Positions 9,350 through 19,285 of a stretch of DNA of 64,000 bases are shown in pieces. Each line of letters starts with the position of its first letter. The first letter of the stretch is position 1. Origin of the DNA: Labilibaculum antarcticum (GTDB lineage Bacteria > Bacteroidota > Bacteroidia > Bacteroidales > Marinifilaceae); NCBI RefSeq assembly GCF_002356295.1, contig NZ_AP018042.1, positions 5,054,361-5,118,360 of the forward strand, given 5' to 3'. Below the pieces are notes generated by a model. That model was not told the DNA's origin. It ran no database searches and saw only the letters and a program-made list of their open reading frames with translations. The position numbers and the translations under genes were made by a program.

Positions 9350-12300
9350 ATGGGTTTTATAGATACTACATTAGGTAAATTATTTGGTAATAAGTCAGAT
9401 AGAGACCTTAAAGATTTGACCCCTTATTTAGGGCAGATTAAAGCAGAATATGAAAGAATCACAGTTTTAAGTACTGATGATCTTCGTGGAGAATCAGATA
9501 AATTAAAGCAACATATTCAGGATTTCATTAAAACGGAACAAGACGAAATATTAAGTCTTAAAGAAAAGGTTGAAAATGGCGATGTCTCAATCAATGAGAG
9601 AGAATTAATCTACGATCAGATTGACGAAATCGAAAATAAAATTGACGCTAAAATAGAAGAAGTACTGGACGAAATTCTTCCAACTGCTTTTGCTATTGTA
9701 AAAGATACAGCACGCAGATTTACCGAAAACGAAGAGCTGGAAGTAACAGCATCTAAATTTGATAGAGATTTAGCTCCCTATTACGATAACATACAAATAG
9801 ATGGTGATACTGCGGTCTATTTTAATTCATGGACTGCAGGTGGAACTGAGATAACCTGGGACATGATTCATTACGATGTTCAGTTGATTGGTGGTACTGT
9901 TCTTCATCAAGGAAAAATTGCAGAGATGGCAACAGGTGAAGGTAAAACTCTTGTGGCTACCTTACCTGTATTTTTAAATGCATTAACTGGTAGAGGTGTT
10001 CACTTGATTACTGTGAATGATTACCTTGCAAAACGTGACTCGGAATGGATGGGACCAATCTACCAATTCCACGGACTATCTGTTGACTGTATCGATAAAC
10101 ACTCTCCAAATTCAGATGAACGAAGAAAAGCTTATGCATCTGATATTACTTTTGGAACAAATAATGAGTTCGGTTTTGATTACCTGCGTGATAATATGGC
10201 AACAAATCCTAAGGATTTGGTTCAACGCCGTCACAATTATTCGATTGTCGATGAAGTTGACTCGGTTTTGGTTGATGATGCACGTACTCCATTGATTATT
10301 TCCGGTCCAATTCCAAGAGGTGAGCATCAACAGTTTGATAATTTGAAACCTAAGGTTCAAAATTTGGTGAGAGCTCAAAATGAATTGGTAATGAAGATTT
10401 TTACCGATACTAAAAAATTACTGAACAGCGAAGATAAAAAGGAGCTTGAGGAGGGTGCAAAATTATTGCTTAGAACCTTTAAAGGTTTGCCAAAAATGAA
10501 GCCACTTATTAAATTCTTAAGTGAGCAGGGAAATAAGGCCATTCTTTTGAAAACCGAAAATTTCTATATGCAGGAAAATAGTAAAAATATGCACATCGTT
10601 ACTGATGAGCTATATTTTATTATTGATGAACAGCATAATTCTATTGAACTTACTGATAAAGGAATCGACCTGCTTAGTGCTGATGCTGAAGATTCAGGTT
10701 TCTTTGTGTTACCTGATATTGGATCAGAAGTTGCCGTTATTGAAAAATCAGATCTTTCGGATGAAGAAAAATTAGCTAAGAAAGATGAAATGATTCAGGC
10801 TTACTCTGTAAGATCAGAAAGGGTTCATACAATTAACCAACTATTAAAGGCATATACTCTTTTCGAAAATGATGTAGAGTATGTTATGATGGATGGTAAG
10901 GTGAAAATTGTAGATGAGCAAACAGGGCGTATTATGGAAGGCCGTCGTTACTCAGATGGTTTACACCAGGCAATTGAAGCTAAAGAAAATGTAAAAGTAG
11001 AGGCTGCGACTCAAACATTTGCCACCATTACTCTTCAAAATTACTTTAGAATGTATCAGAAGCTTTCTGGTATGACTGGTACTGCGGAAACAGAAGCAGG
11101 TGAGCTTTGGGATATCTATAAATTAGAAGTTGTTGTAATCCCAACCAACCGTCCAATTATTCGTGACGACCGTGAGGATTTAGTCTATAAAACAAAACGA
11201 GAAAAATATTCAGCGGTAATTGATGAAATTGTTGATCTGGTAAAAGCTGGTCGTCCGGTTTTGGTAGGAACAACATCAGTTGAAATTTCTGAATTATTAG
11301 GTCGTATGCTTAAGATTAAAGGAATTAAGCACAACGTACTGAATGCAAAATTACATCAGCGCGAAGCAGATATTGTAGCGGAAGCAGGTCAATCAGGAAC
11401 TGTAACCATTGCTACAAATATGGCTGGTCGTGGTACTGATATTAAGCTAACCAAAGCAGTAAAAGCTGCTGGTGGTTTGGCAATTGTTGGTACCGAGCGT
11501 CATGATTCCCGTCGTGTTGACCGTCAGTTACGTGGTCGTGCCGGTCGTCAGGGAGATGTTGGATCTTCTCAATTCTTTGTGTCTTTGGAAGATGATTTGA
11601 TGCGTTTATTTAGCTCAGATCGTATTGTGAAGTTGATGGACAAAATGGGACTGAAAGAGGGTGAGGTAATTCAGCACAGCATGATTAGCAAATCGATAGA
11701 GCGTGCCCAGAAAAAAGTGGAAGAGAATAACTTCGGTATTCGTAAACGATTATTGGAGTACGATGATGTAATGAACTCTCAGCGTGAGGTTATTTATAAA
11801 CGTCGCCGTCATGCCTTATTTGGTGAGCGTATTCAGGTTGATATTGCCAATATGATGTTTGATTTGTCTGAATTGATTGCAAATGAATATCATGGTGGTG
11901 ATTTTGAGGAGTTTAAACTAGATTTAATTCGTACTTTATCAACCGATTCTCCAATCAGTGAAGAGGAATTAATGAAGGAGAAACCAGAAGTAGTTACTGA
12001 GAAGATTTACCAAGTGGTTTTAGATAACTACAAGCGAAAAGTGGAATCAATTAGCAAACAAGCTTATCCGGTAATCAAAAATGTATACGAATCCAAAGCG
12101 GAAATATATGAGAATATTGTGGTTCCATTCTCCGATGGTTCTAAAATGTTTCAGGTAGTAACCAACTTAAAGAAAGCATACGAGAGTAAGGCTGAAAACT
12201 TGGTTCGTTCTTTCGAGAAGGTATCTATTCTTGCAACCATTGATGATGCTTGGAAAGAGCATTTGCGTGAGATGGATGACTTGAAACAATCTGTTCAGAA

Positions 12301-12646
12301 TGCTTCTTACGAACAAAAGGATCCATTGTTGATCTACAAATTTGAATCGTTCAATTTGTTTAAAACGATGATTGAAACTACAAATAAGAGTGTTGTTAGC
12401 AGCTTAATGAAAGGTCATATTCCATTATCGGATCCTGAAGATATTCGTAAGGCCGAAGAGCGTAAAAGAACCGATTTAAGCAATTTAAAAACTACCAAAG
12501 AAGAAATTGGCGGAGGTCGGGGCAAATCGGAGCCAAAAAAGATGGAGCCAGTTCGTGTCGCTCAAAAAGTGGGTAGAAATGAACCTTGTCCTTGTGGTAG
12601 TGGTAAAAAATACAAACAATGTCATGGAAAAGGAGTTCCTGCTTAA
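9350..12646 (+). CDS. secA: Preprotein translocase ATPase SecA
   Basis: Motor ATPase that drives unfolded preproteins through SecYEG. At 1,098 residues it is the long Bacteroidota form, with an insertion after the first ATPase motifs (about 350-440). Walker A is MATGEGKT near residue 193 and Walker B is [15 protein letters not shown] near 301. The second motor half carries GRGTDI and [11 protein letters not shown]. The C-terminus has a zinc-binding SecB/ribosome contact ([14 protein letters not shown], about 1081). The small exported protein lies 103 bp upstream and lgt follows after a terminator. No own promoter box is visible, so co-transcription with the upstream gene is likely. Confidence 0.98.
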   Translation: MGFIDTTLGKLFGNKSDRDLKDLTPYLGQIKAEYERITVLSTDDLRGESDKLKQHIQDFIKTEQDEILSLKEKVENGDVSINERELIYDQIDEIENKIDAKIEEVLDEILPTAFAIVKDTARRFTENEELEVTASKFDRDLAPYYDNIQIDGDTAVYFNSWTAGGTEITWDMIHYDVQLIGGTVLHQGKIAEMATGEGKTLVATLPVFLNALTGRGVHLITVNDYLAKRDSEWMGPIYQFHGLSVDCIDKHSPNSDERRKAYASDITFGTNNEFGFDYLRDNMATNPKDLVQRRHNYSIVDEVDSVLVDDARTPLIISGPIPRGEHQQFDNLKPKVQNLVRAQNELVMKIFTDTKKLLNSEDKKELEEGAKLLLRTFKGLPKMKPLIKFLSEQGNKAILLKTENFYMQENSKNMHIVTDELYFIIDEQHNSIELTDKGIDLLSADAEDSGFFVLPDIGSEVAVIEKSDLSDEEKLAKKDEMIQAYSVRSERVHTINQLLKAYTLFENDVEYVMMDGKVKIVDEQTGRIMEGRRYSDGLHQAIEAKENVKVEAATQTFATITLQNYFRMYQKLSGMTGTAETEAGELWDIYKLEVVVIPTNRPIIRDDREDLVYKTKREKYSAVIDEIVDLVKAGRPVLVGTTSVEISELLGRMLKIKGIKHNVLNAKLHQREADIVAEAGQSGTVTIATNMAGRGTDIKLTKAVKAAGGLAIVGTERHDSRRVDRQLRGRAGRQGDVGSSQFFVSLEDDLMRLFSSDRIVKLMDKMGLKEGEVIQHSMISKSIERAQKKVEENNFGIRKRLLEYDDVMNSQREVIYKRRRHALFGERIQVDIANMMFDLSELIANEYHGGDFEEFKLDLIRTLSTDSPISEEELMKEKPEVVTEKIYQVVLDNYKRKVESISKQAYPVIKNVYESKAEIYENIVVPFSDGSKMFQVVTNLKKAYESKAENLVRSFEKVSILATIDDAWKEHLREMDDLKQSVQNASYEQKDPLLIYKFESFNLFKTMIETTNKSVVSSLMKGHIPLSDPEDIRKAEERKRTDLSNLKTTKEEIGGGRGKSEPKKMEPVRVAQKVGRNEPCPCGSGKKYKQCHGKGVPA

Positions 12647-12679
12647 TTTCCATAATTAAAAAAATCATACTAAATTGAC

Positions 12680-12717
12680 ATGGATTGTTTCGCAAGTCGA
12701 AACAATCCATTTAGTTT
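12680..12717 (+). terminator. Intrinsic terminator after secA
   Basis: A perfect 13-bp stem (ATGGATTGTTTCG and CGAAACAATCCAT) encloses a 5-nt loop and is followed by a T-rich stretch. Confidence 0.85.
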
Positions 12718-12743
12718 TACTTACCAAAATTTAAAAAACGCAT

Positions 12744-13547
12744 ATGTTGCTTTCAATCCTTTGGGATATCGACCCGGAAATATTTAGAATCGGCCCTGTA
12801 GCTGTCCGTTGGTACGGATTACTTTTCGCTTTAGGCTTTTTGTTGGGATATTATTTGGTAGAAAAGATGTTTAAAAAAGATGGTATTGAACTGGAATGGC
12901 TTGATAAGTTGTTTCTGTATACCATGATTGCAACAGTTGTAGGAGCTCGTTTGGGACATGTATTCTTTTATGGTTGGGAATTCTATTCTCAGCATCCAGC
13001 GGAAATTATAAAAATTTGGCGTGGAGGATTAGCTTCTCATGGCGCTACAATTGGAATTCTTATCGCATTGTGGTTTTATTCAAAGAAAGTCAGCAAGAAG
13101 TCAATGCTTTGGATATTGGATTACGTCGTAATTCCAGTTGCCTTGGCGGGATGTTTTATTCGTTTTGGAAATTTGATGAACTCTGAAATTATCGGAACTC
13201 AAACTCATTCGGAATGGGGGATTCAATTCATCAGAGCATCTATTTATGAGCCATTGGCTCCTCGACATCCAGCTCAGTTATACGAGTCAATATGTTATTT
13301 AATTTCCTTTGCTGTATTGTCGTTCATGTATTGGAAAACAAATGCAAAACAATACAGTGGAAGACTGTTTGGAGCCTTTTTCGTGATGATTTTTACTGCA
13401 CGTTTCTTTATCGAATTCATAAAAGAAAATCAGGAAGCTTTTGAACAGGGAATGGCATTGAATATGGGACAATTATTAAGTATACCTTTTGTTTTAATTG
13501 GGTTGTTCTTTTTTATACGATCCTTTAAAATAAAACCAGTGGCTTAG
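12744..13547 (+). CDS. lgt: Prolipoprotein diacylglyceryl transferase
   Basis: Transfers diacylglycerol from phosphatidylglycerol to the lipobox cysteine, the first step of lipoprotein maturation. The 267 residues form about seven membrane segments. Diagnostic motifs are VRWYGLLFALGF near the N-terminus, RGGLASHGATIG, the Lgt signature region GCFIRFGNLMNSEIIG near 135, RHPAQLYE and RFFIEFIKENQ. It lies after secA, forming an export-and-lipidation neighbourhood. Several window proteins carry lipoboxes, including possibly the small protein upstream of secA. Confidence 0.97.
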   Translation: MLLSILWDIDPEIFRIGPVAVRWYGLLFALGFLLGYYLVEKMFKKDGIELEWLDKLFLYTMIATVVGARLGHVFFYGWEFYSQHPAEIIKIWRGGLASHGATIGILIALWFYSKKVSKKSMLWILDYVVIPVALAGCFIRFGNLMNSEIIGTQTHSEWGIQFIRASIYEPLAPRHPAQLYESICYLISFAVLSFMYWKTNAKQYSGRLFGAFFVMIFTARFFIEFIKENQEAFEQGMALNMGQLLSIPFVLIGLFFFIRSFKIKPVA

Positions 13548-13561
13548 TACAAAAACAGCAT

Positions 13562-13598
13562 AAAAAAAGCCGAATCATTTCTGATTCGGCTTTTTTGT
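13562..13598 (+). terminator. Intrinsic terminator after lgt
   Basis: AAAAAAGCCGAATCA and TGATTCGGCTTTTTT form a perfect 15-bp stem with a 4-nt loop. Confidence 0.92.
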
Positions 13599-13620
13599 TG
13601 TTTGAATCTCTTTTTAAAAT

Positions 13621-13981
13621 CAAGTTTGCCAATCCATATCATCCAAAAAAGCCTTCCTAATGATGGGAAAGCACTTCAAACCGTCCAAAGCCTGTTCCCA
13701 AAAGTGGGAGAGCACTCAAAACCATCATAAGCCTCTTTCCCGAATATGGGAGAGCAGTTTGAACTACCCAAAGCAAGTTGCCTAATTATGGGAGAGCAGC
13801 TTGAATCATCCAAAGCTTGCTCCTAATTGTGGGAAATCACTTCTAACCGATACAATCCTGTTTCCCAATTGAGGGAGTGCACTTCGAAGCATTCAAGGCA
13901 AATTCCCCAATATGGGAAGGCATTTAAAATCACCCAAACAGGATTACCAGATCATGGAAAAGTATTTAGCTTTATGCTTCC
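13621..13981. repeat. Degenerate 41-42 bp tandem repeat array, about 8 units
   Basis: Units start at 13656, 13697, 13739, 13781, 13822, 13864, 13906 and 13947 (spacing 41, 42, 42, 41, 42, 42, 41), with a partial unit before the first. Each opens with a small inverted repeat of the form CCCAATtATGGGA, followed by GAGCACTTCAAACC and CCAAAGCCTGTT. Units differ at many positions, so the array is old or tolerates drift. The last unit runs into the 3' end of the mutS-like gene. No ORF spans it, because the 41-bp units shift frame. It accounts for the 424-bp gap between lgt and the mutS-like gene. Confidence 0.85.
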
Positions 13982-15780
13982 TTCAATATTTCCAGATCAA
14001 TTCCCATTTTCCGCATTAAAATTGGAGCATTAAAGGTTTTGCAAAATCCTTTCTGCACTTTGTAGTCGAAATAAAGCTGATCACCATCAATTTTAATGTC
14101 AAAGAATCGATTTTCAACTTGTCCTGGTAACTCCTCTTCTAATATGGATAACTCCAAATCGTGAGTCGCAACCATGGCAACAGCATCGTGTTTCACCAAT
14201 TGCTTAATCAATGCCCGCGATCCGGTGTGTTTATCTTTCGAATTAGTCCCTCTTAAAATTTCATCCAACAGCAGTAATGTCTTCTCTTTTTTGTTCACCT
14301 TTTCAATAACCTGCTGAATTCTCTTTAGCTCTGCATAAAATGATGATTCATTGTCTTCTATTGAATCTTTAATTCTCATAGAGGTGTTGACTTCAACATT
14401 AGAAACTTTCATTTCTTTGGCACAAACCGGTGCACCAGAAAGAGCTAAAACAATATTGACACCAACTGTTCGCAAAAATGTGCTTTTTCCTGCCATGTTC
14501 GATCCTGTAACGATATGCACAGTTCCTGGTCCATTCAGCTGATAGTCATTATTCACTCTAGCTTTCTGATCAATCAACGGATGTCCTGCTTCTTTTAATT
14601 CCAATTCAAAGTGTTTCTCAGAGATTTTCGGGAAAGCCCAATCTTCATGATTAAAACTTAAATTAGCGAGGCTGGATATCGCTTCAATTTCACTGATCGC
14701 ATCAAACCATTTTTCAATGTCATGGCCGTATTTTTCCTTCCAACGGTCAATCCGAAACAATATGTGCAATTCATAAAAAAACAAAAGGTTGAAAAGGAAT
14801 TGAACAACAAGATTCAAGCGCTGATCAAGTAATTCTATTAAACGGGTCAATTGGTTTATTTTTTTTGCCGTTGGCTGATCATCAGTTGCTAATGTAGTTT
14901 TAAGCTCATTCAGTTTTTCAGATTCCCAATTCCCTCTTTCGAACTGCTCAATAATATAGGAGTAGGTTTTGAGCATTTCCCCTCTTTTCGAAGTTTGTTC
15001 ATGCTCCTTACTAACCTTTTTGCGATTGAAGTAATGGATTCCAATATTAGCCAATATCATAATTGTAATAGGAGCTTGCGAGCCGATAAAAGCATAAATT
15101 AAGGCTGCTAAGGAAAGAAACGGCATAACAGTTACAACGATCTTCAATAGTTTTTGACCATGAAAAAGAGAGGGCTTTTTACCCCATTCAATAACAAAAT
15201 TGGGATCATCATTTTTTAGTTTGCCTGTAAAACCATATTGAATAATATTTTGTCTCCAATCAATTTTTTTTGCCAATTCCTTAACGGCATCTTGTCTTTT
15301 GCGAATCTCTTTATTAGACGATGGCTTTGAAAGCCAATTAGCAAGAGTGTTATTTCCAGTTTTTGTAACACTTCGGTTAATTAATTGAAAAAGAGAATAC
15401 TTGCCAAATACATCTAAGTCTGATGCATAAGAATGATTTGGCTTTAAATATTCTTCACCATTGTAAAAAAGCCTGCTATGGCGTGTTTGCAAGCAAGAGA
15501 TTTCATTTTCGTTGATTTCAATTAAAGCCTTTAGCCTTTTACTATTTTTACTATTACGATTGTATCTTCTTACAAAATAAATCAATGAGAGTACTAGTGT
15601 GATAGCAACTGTGCTTGCAATTAATAGAGAATAGGAAAGAATTACATAAAATAACACGAATGCTCCAATCGCACTTATCAAACGTAAGAAAGAGAGGTTT
15701 CTATTTTGCTTTTGCAGATCAGAGCTTTGCTTATTAAAGTCATTTATTCTGTCAGTATAAAAGGATAGTTTTTGCTTCAT
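13972..15780 (-). CDS. Membrane-anchored MutS-family ATPase
   Basis: Contains the MutS core and ATPase domains but not the mismatch-recognition domain of MutS. Residues about 35-70 hold two adjacent hydrophobic segments (ISAIGAFVLFYVILSYSLLI, then ASTVAITLVLSLIYFV), and a third hydrophobic pair lies near 215-240. The lever/core region follows. The ATPase has Walker A GSNMAGKSTFLRTVG near 427, Walker B LLLLDEILRGTNSKDKHTG near 500 and an ATHD switch. The 602 residues match a Bacteroidota subfamily usually labelled only as DNA mismatch repair protein. The membrane segments argue against classical mismatch repair; the actual role is unknown. Its 3' end overlaps the tandem repeat array. Confidence 0.85.
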   Translation of the reverse strand: MKQKLSFYTDRINDFNKQSSDLQKQNRNLSFLRLISAIGAFVLFYVILSYSLLIASTVAITLVLSLIYFVRRYNRNSKNSKRLKALIEINENEISCLQTRHSRLFYNGEEYLKPNHSYASDLDVFGKYSLFQLINRSVTKTGNNTLANWLSKPSSNKEIRKRQDAVKELAKKIDWRQNIIQYGFTGKLKNDDPNFVIEWGKKPSLFHGQKLLKIVVTVMPFLSLAALIYAFIGSQAPITIMILANIGIHYFNRKKVSKEHEQTSKRGEMLKTYSYIIEQFERGNWESEKLNELKTTLATDDQPTAKKINQLTRLIELLDQRLNLVVQFLFNLLFFYELHILFRIDRWKEKYGHDIEKWFDAISEIEAISSLANLSFNHEDWAFPKISEKHFELELKEAGHPLIDQKARVNNDYQLNGPGTVHIVTGSNMAGKSTFLRTVGVNIVLALSGAPVCAKEMKVSNVEVNTSMRIKDSIEDNESSFYAELKRIQQVIEKVNKKEKTLLLLDEILRGTNSKDKHTGSRALIKQLVKHDAVAMVATHDLELSILEEELPGQVENRFFDIKIDGDQLYFDYKVQKGFCKTFNAPILMRKMGIDLEILKEA

Positions 15781-16313
15781 GTCAATTTGTTGTTGAAATT
15801 AAAGATGCAAAAATAATCAAAAGATTGAGTTTTATATTCAGTACTAGATTAAGATAAGGATTAATTTTAGATGAATCTTCCAATAATTACAATGCTGGCC
15901 ATTGCTATGTCTTAAGCAAGCGGTGGCTTTTCGGAAGCTCCTATTTTAGTCAAATCTGATTGGTTTTGTGGCGAATGGAAAGCGATTTTTGTTTTGGAAG
16001 CCGTTCGTATGGTGCTGAATCCGGTGTTTTTTGATGTTTATGGGTGTCGTTTTGTAATATTTTAAGAATGTAGTATTATCCGTATATCACCTTTAGTGTA
16101 ATATGTTGATGTATTCATCAATGAAAAAAGGAATCTAATGGTGATTATTGTGATCATGAATAGATCAGTTCAAGTATTGACAATGCCTCTTTTTAATGAT
16201 TTTGTTATTCTAAAGTAATAAATCCTTTTTTTTGGAAAAAAGGAAATAAAAAATCCGGTAGAATATAAATATTCACCGGATTAGATTTGAAAAACTTACG
16301 TTTTATTTTCTAC
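15781..16313. other. Gene-free stretch with a possible decayed coding remnant
   Basis: No gene with a plausible start is seen. On the plus strand 15916-16065 is open for 49 codons after a stop, is about 43% GC and runs FSEAPILVKSDWFCGEWKA, but it has no start and no recognised homologue. The 3' end holds the proA terminator. Confidence 0.5.
16240..16282 (-). terminator. Intrinsic terminator after proA
   Basis: On the minus strand AATCCGGT pairs with ACCGGATT across a 15-nt loop and is followed by a T run. Confidence 0.7.
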
Positions 16314-17561
16314 TTATTCTCTAATTTGTCCATTTCCGGTAATCAACCATTTGTAGGAGCATAATTCTTCCAAACCCATAGGTCCCCGAGCATGTAATTT
16401 TTGTGTGCTTATCCCAATTTCAGCTCCTAATCCAAATTGTGCCCCATCGGTAAATGCCGTTGAAGTATTAGAATAAATTGCTGCAGCATCAACCACTGAG
16501 TAAAAGTCACTTACGGTTTTTGAATTCTCGCTAATAATGGCTTCACTATGCTTCGAACTGTACTTATAGATATGATCTGTAGCTTCTTGAAAATTACAAA
16601 CAGTTTTAATCGACATTTTATGACTCAAGAACTCATTTCCAAAATAAGACTCATCTGCTTTTTTAAGTAGAGACTCAGGGTAGGTATCTTTAATAGCATC
16701 GTAAGCTTCTTGATCTGCAAATATTTCAACTTTTTTATCCTGTAGCTTATTTACTAGCGTTGATAAATCAGCAAGTCGGTCTTTATGCATAATTAGACAG
16801 TCCAATGCATTGCAAACACTTACTCTGCGAGTTTTGGCATTATATACAATCTGTTTTCCTTTTTGCAAATCTCCGTCTTTATCAAAATAGGTATGTACAA
16901 TACCGGCTCCAGTTTCAATTACCGGAATTTTAGAATTTTGCCGAACTGAATTAATCAAATTCTGAGAGCCCCTTGGTATTAGAACATCTACAAAACCTAT
17001 TGCATTCATTAACTCCGTAGCCGCTTCTCTGGCCGAAGGTAGTAATTGAATAATATCAGGATTAATCTCATTTTTGATCAGTGTCTTCTTTATTAACTCA
17101 ACCAAAACTTTATTCGAATTTTCGGCATCATTACCACCTTTTAAAACGCAGGCATTGCCAGATTTAAAGCAAAGTGCAAAAACATCAAGCGTAACATTAG
17201 GCCGTGCCTCATAAATGACACCTACAGTTCCTAATGGAACACTTACTTTTTTAATTAGCAAACCATTTTCAAGCGTTTTTTCAGAGAGTATTTTTCCCAA
17301 TGGAGAAGTCAGTTTTAGGATATTTTCAATATCCTCAGCTATTCCATTAATTCTTTCTTCGCTTAGTAGTAAACGATCATATTTTGGATCGTATGCAGAC
17401 ATTAAGTCTAAATCTACTTTATTGGCTTCTAAAATTTGTGCAGTTGTCTCTCTTAGAGACTTTGCAAGATCTTTTAACACATTATTTATCTTTTCAGAAC
17501 TTAGTAAACACATGGTTCTGGAAGCTTCTTTGACTTTATATAGTTGTTCCGTGCAATTCAT
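16314..17561 (-). CDS. proA: Gamma-glutamyl phosphate reductase
   Basis: Second step of proline biosynthesis: NADPH-dependent reduction of gamma-glutamyl phosphate to glutamate semialdehyde. The 415 residues match the family. An aldehyde-dehydrogenase fold is seen with the N-terminal [18 protein letters not shown] segment and [10 protein letters not shown]. The catalytic cysteine lies in [11 protein letters not shown] near residue 246, and the C-terminal [17 protein letters not shown] signature is intact. It follows proB by 92 bp on the same strand, so proB-proA is a probable operon closed by a terminator. Confidence 0.97.
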   Translation of the reverse strand: MNCTEQLYKVKEASRTMCLLSSEKINNVLKDLAKSLRETTAQILEANKVDLDLMSAYDPKYDRLLLSEERINGIAEDIENILKLTSPLGKILSEKTLENGLLIKKVSVPLGTVGVIYEARPNVTLDVFALCFKSGNACVLKGGNDAENSNKVLVELIKKTLIKNEINPDIIQLLPSAREAATELMNAIGFVDVLIPRGSQNLINSVRQNSKIPVIETGAGIVHTYFDKDGDLQKGKQIVYNAKTRRVSVCNALDCLIMHKDRLADLSTLVNKLQDKKVEIFADQEAYDAIKDTYPESLLKKADESYFGNEFLSHKMSIKTVCNFQEATDHIYKYSSKHSEAIISENSKTVSDFYSVVDAAAIYSNTSTAFTDGAQFGLGAEIGISTQKLHARGPMGLEELCSYKWLITGNGQIRE

Positions 17562-17653
17562 ATTTTGAATGATTATGGGTTTAAATCAAGTATTGTAAGT
17601 AAGTTAATTCTTATTTTTTAAATCGATACAATAGAATTTGTCGACCGTTTTCT

Positions 17654-18724
17654 TTAGTAAAGAAAAAGGTAATCGTAATGAACCAGGGGTTTTGCGCCAG
17701 TTGTTCCAATATAACTTTCTGCTTTACTTTTATTATATTGTGTTTTCCCAAGTCCTATTACTTTTCCTGTTGAGCCAATTATTTTAATAATGTCACCTTT
17801 TTCAAAATCTCCAATCATATTCATGATACCAATAGGCAATAAACTTGTTGCTTCTTTTGAGAGCAAAGCCTCCTCTGCACCTTTATTAATAACCAATTCG
17901 GCCTTTTCAAAACCATCAGATCCCGCCAGCCATTGTTTCACTGTTGATGCCTTCTTGCTTGCCGTAAAACTTGTGTGATTTACCTTGTCAGGTGAATTAA
18001 TAAGTTCCAATACGATATTGTCAATTGCACCATTAGCAATGTGCACTGGTATTCCCGATTTGGCAACTCTTCCGGCAATAGTGCATTTGGTTAGCATTCC
18101 ACCTCTTCCAAAATTAGATTTTTGCGTCGTGATGTATTGTTTTAATCGGTTAATATCACCATTTACAGTTTGTATTACGGTGGAATTAGAATCATTAGGG
18201 TTTCCTGTATAAATTCCATTGATATTACTCAGCAAATAAAGTGCTTCAACATCCATCATCGATGCAATCAAGCCAGATAACTCATCATTATCGGTGAACA
18301 TTAAAGCCGTAACCGATACAGCGTCATTTTCATTAATAATTGGTAGAATTCCATTATTAAGAAGAGAATTTAAACAGTTCTTCATGTTTAAATAGTGCTC
18401 TCTTGTTCGAAAATCTTGTTTTGTAACAAGAACTTGCGCACATCCTATATCAAACTCGCTAAGAAAAGAGGAATAGGTATTCAGTAGCTCTACCTGACCA
18501 ACAGCTGACCATACCTGTCTTGCTGATACAGTATCAATTTTTGCGGGCAGTTTTACTTTACTTTTACCTGCAGCAACCGCTCCCGATGATACAAGAATAC
18601 ATTGTATTCCTTGATTTCGTAGTGAGGATATTTGATGGACAATATTTTTAATTCGGGATGTATTTAATTCTCCGTTCTCATTTGTAAGAACGTTGGAGCC
18701 GATTTTAATGCAAATTCGTTTCAT
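17654..18724 (-). CDS. proB: Glutamate 5-kinase
   Basis: First, feedback-controlled step of proline synthesis: ATP-dependent phosphorylation of glutamate. The ATG at 18724 (MKRICIKIGSNVLTNENGE) is chosen because family members start here; an upstream in-frame extension to 18802 has no family counterpart. This gives 356 residues. The amino-acid kinase domain spans 1-250 (VSSGAVAAGKSKV; MFTDNDELSG; FGRGGMLTKC). A C-terminal PUA domain begins near 270 and ends in GKTQYNKSKAES. proA lies downstream. An unusually long gene-free stretch lies upstream. Confidence 0.96.
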   Translation of the reverse strand: MKRICIKIGSNVLTNENGELNTSRIKNIVHQISSLRNQGIQCILVSSGAVAAGKSKVKLPAKIDTVSARQVWSAVGQVELLNTYSSFLSEFDIGCAQVLVTKQDFRTREHYLNMKNCLNSLLNNGILPIINENDAVSVTALMFTDNDELSGLIASMMDVEALYLLSNINGIYTGNPNDSNSTVIQTVNGDINRLKQYITTQKSNFGRGGMLTKCTIAGRVAKSGIPVHIANGAIDNIVLELINSPDKVNHTSFTASKKASTVKQWLAGSDGFEKAELVINKGAEEALLSKEATSLLPIGIMNMIGDFEKGDIIKIIGSTGKVIGLGKTQYNKSKAESYIGTTGAKPLVHYDYLFLY

Positions 18725-19021
18725 ATATATTAGGTATGACAATTTAAAGTACGAGAATTTAATTCCAGTCTTAAAATTGGAATGTATTGAGTATCCATTC
18801 ATTGGCTAATGAATGGCAAAAAGAAATATTAATTCAAGATGCTAATTGAGAAATACCCAACGGGATGAGTGGGTAAGTGGTATGTGAGCGTAGGACGTAA
18901 CAATTCAGAAGCAAAAAGTGGAATTATTGCTTCTGTGTGTAAACTTTTTTGGATAAGAAAATTCATGCCTTTCATTTCGATAACGCTTGATAATTACAAA
19001 TCCCCCTTGTTTTTATTGAAT

Positions 19022-19029
19022 CAAATATA
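19022..19029 (-). promoter_or_regulatory. Candidate proBA minus-7 box
   Basis: Read on the minus strand this is TATATTTG, an exact TAnnTTTG match. If used, the proB leader would be about 290 nt long and include two hairpins. No TTTG element at the ideal distance was seen. Confidence 0.35.
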
Positions 19030-19233
19030 GGGATTTTTTCATGAAATGATTCCTTACGTATTGATATATTGCTTATTATAGATCGAATGGAAAGGTTTGC
19101 GTAAAAAAATATTATCAAAACACAGATAGGTTTACGCATATACTAAGTCGCATATTATCAGGTGGTAATAATGGTTGTTTGGAGGTGTAGAAGTGCTATC
19201 CGGAAATTTTCTGGATAATTAGATTTTTTCTGG

Positions 19234-19263
19234 ATTGATTGGCTTTTCAATTTTATATCTTTG
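19234..19263 (+). promoter_or_regulatory. Candidate promoter of the M3 peptidase gene
   Basis: TATCTTTG at 19256-19263 matches TAnnTTTG. ATTG at 19234-19237 could act as the upstream element, 18 bp away. The start codon is 22 bp downstream. Confidence 0.5.
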
Positions 19264-19285
19264 TTTTTGATATAAAAAAATAACT

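Larger units (their letters stand above)
18725..19285. other. Divergent intergenic region of proB and the M3 peptidase gene
   Basis: 561 bp with no gene. It holds candidate promoters for both flanking genes (19022-19029 minus, 19234-19263 plus). Two inverted repeats lie in what would be the proB leader: CAGAAGCAA/TTGCTTCTG at 18906-18935 and ACCCA/TGGGT at 18855-18874. CATTCATT/AATGAATG lies at about 18798-18816. No known riboswitch was recognised. Confidence 0.6.

Noticed and set aside
13621-13981. CRISPR array
   Set aside because: Units are contiguous 41-42 bp and diverged throughout, with no conserved repeat alternating with unique spacers and no cas gene nearby.
16138-16218. 26-codon ORF (MVIIVIMNRSVQVLTM...)
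   Set aside because: Too short, with no ribosome-binding or promoter signal and no recognisable family.
18725-18802. N-terminal extension of proB
   Set aside because: The conserved glutamate kinase start (MKRICIKIGSN) is at 18724; the extension resembles nothing.
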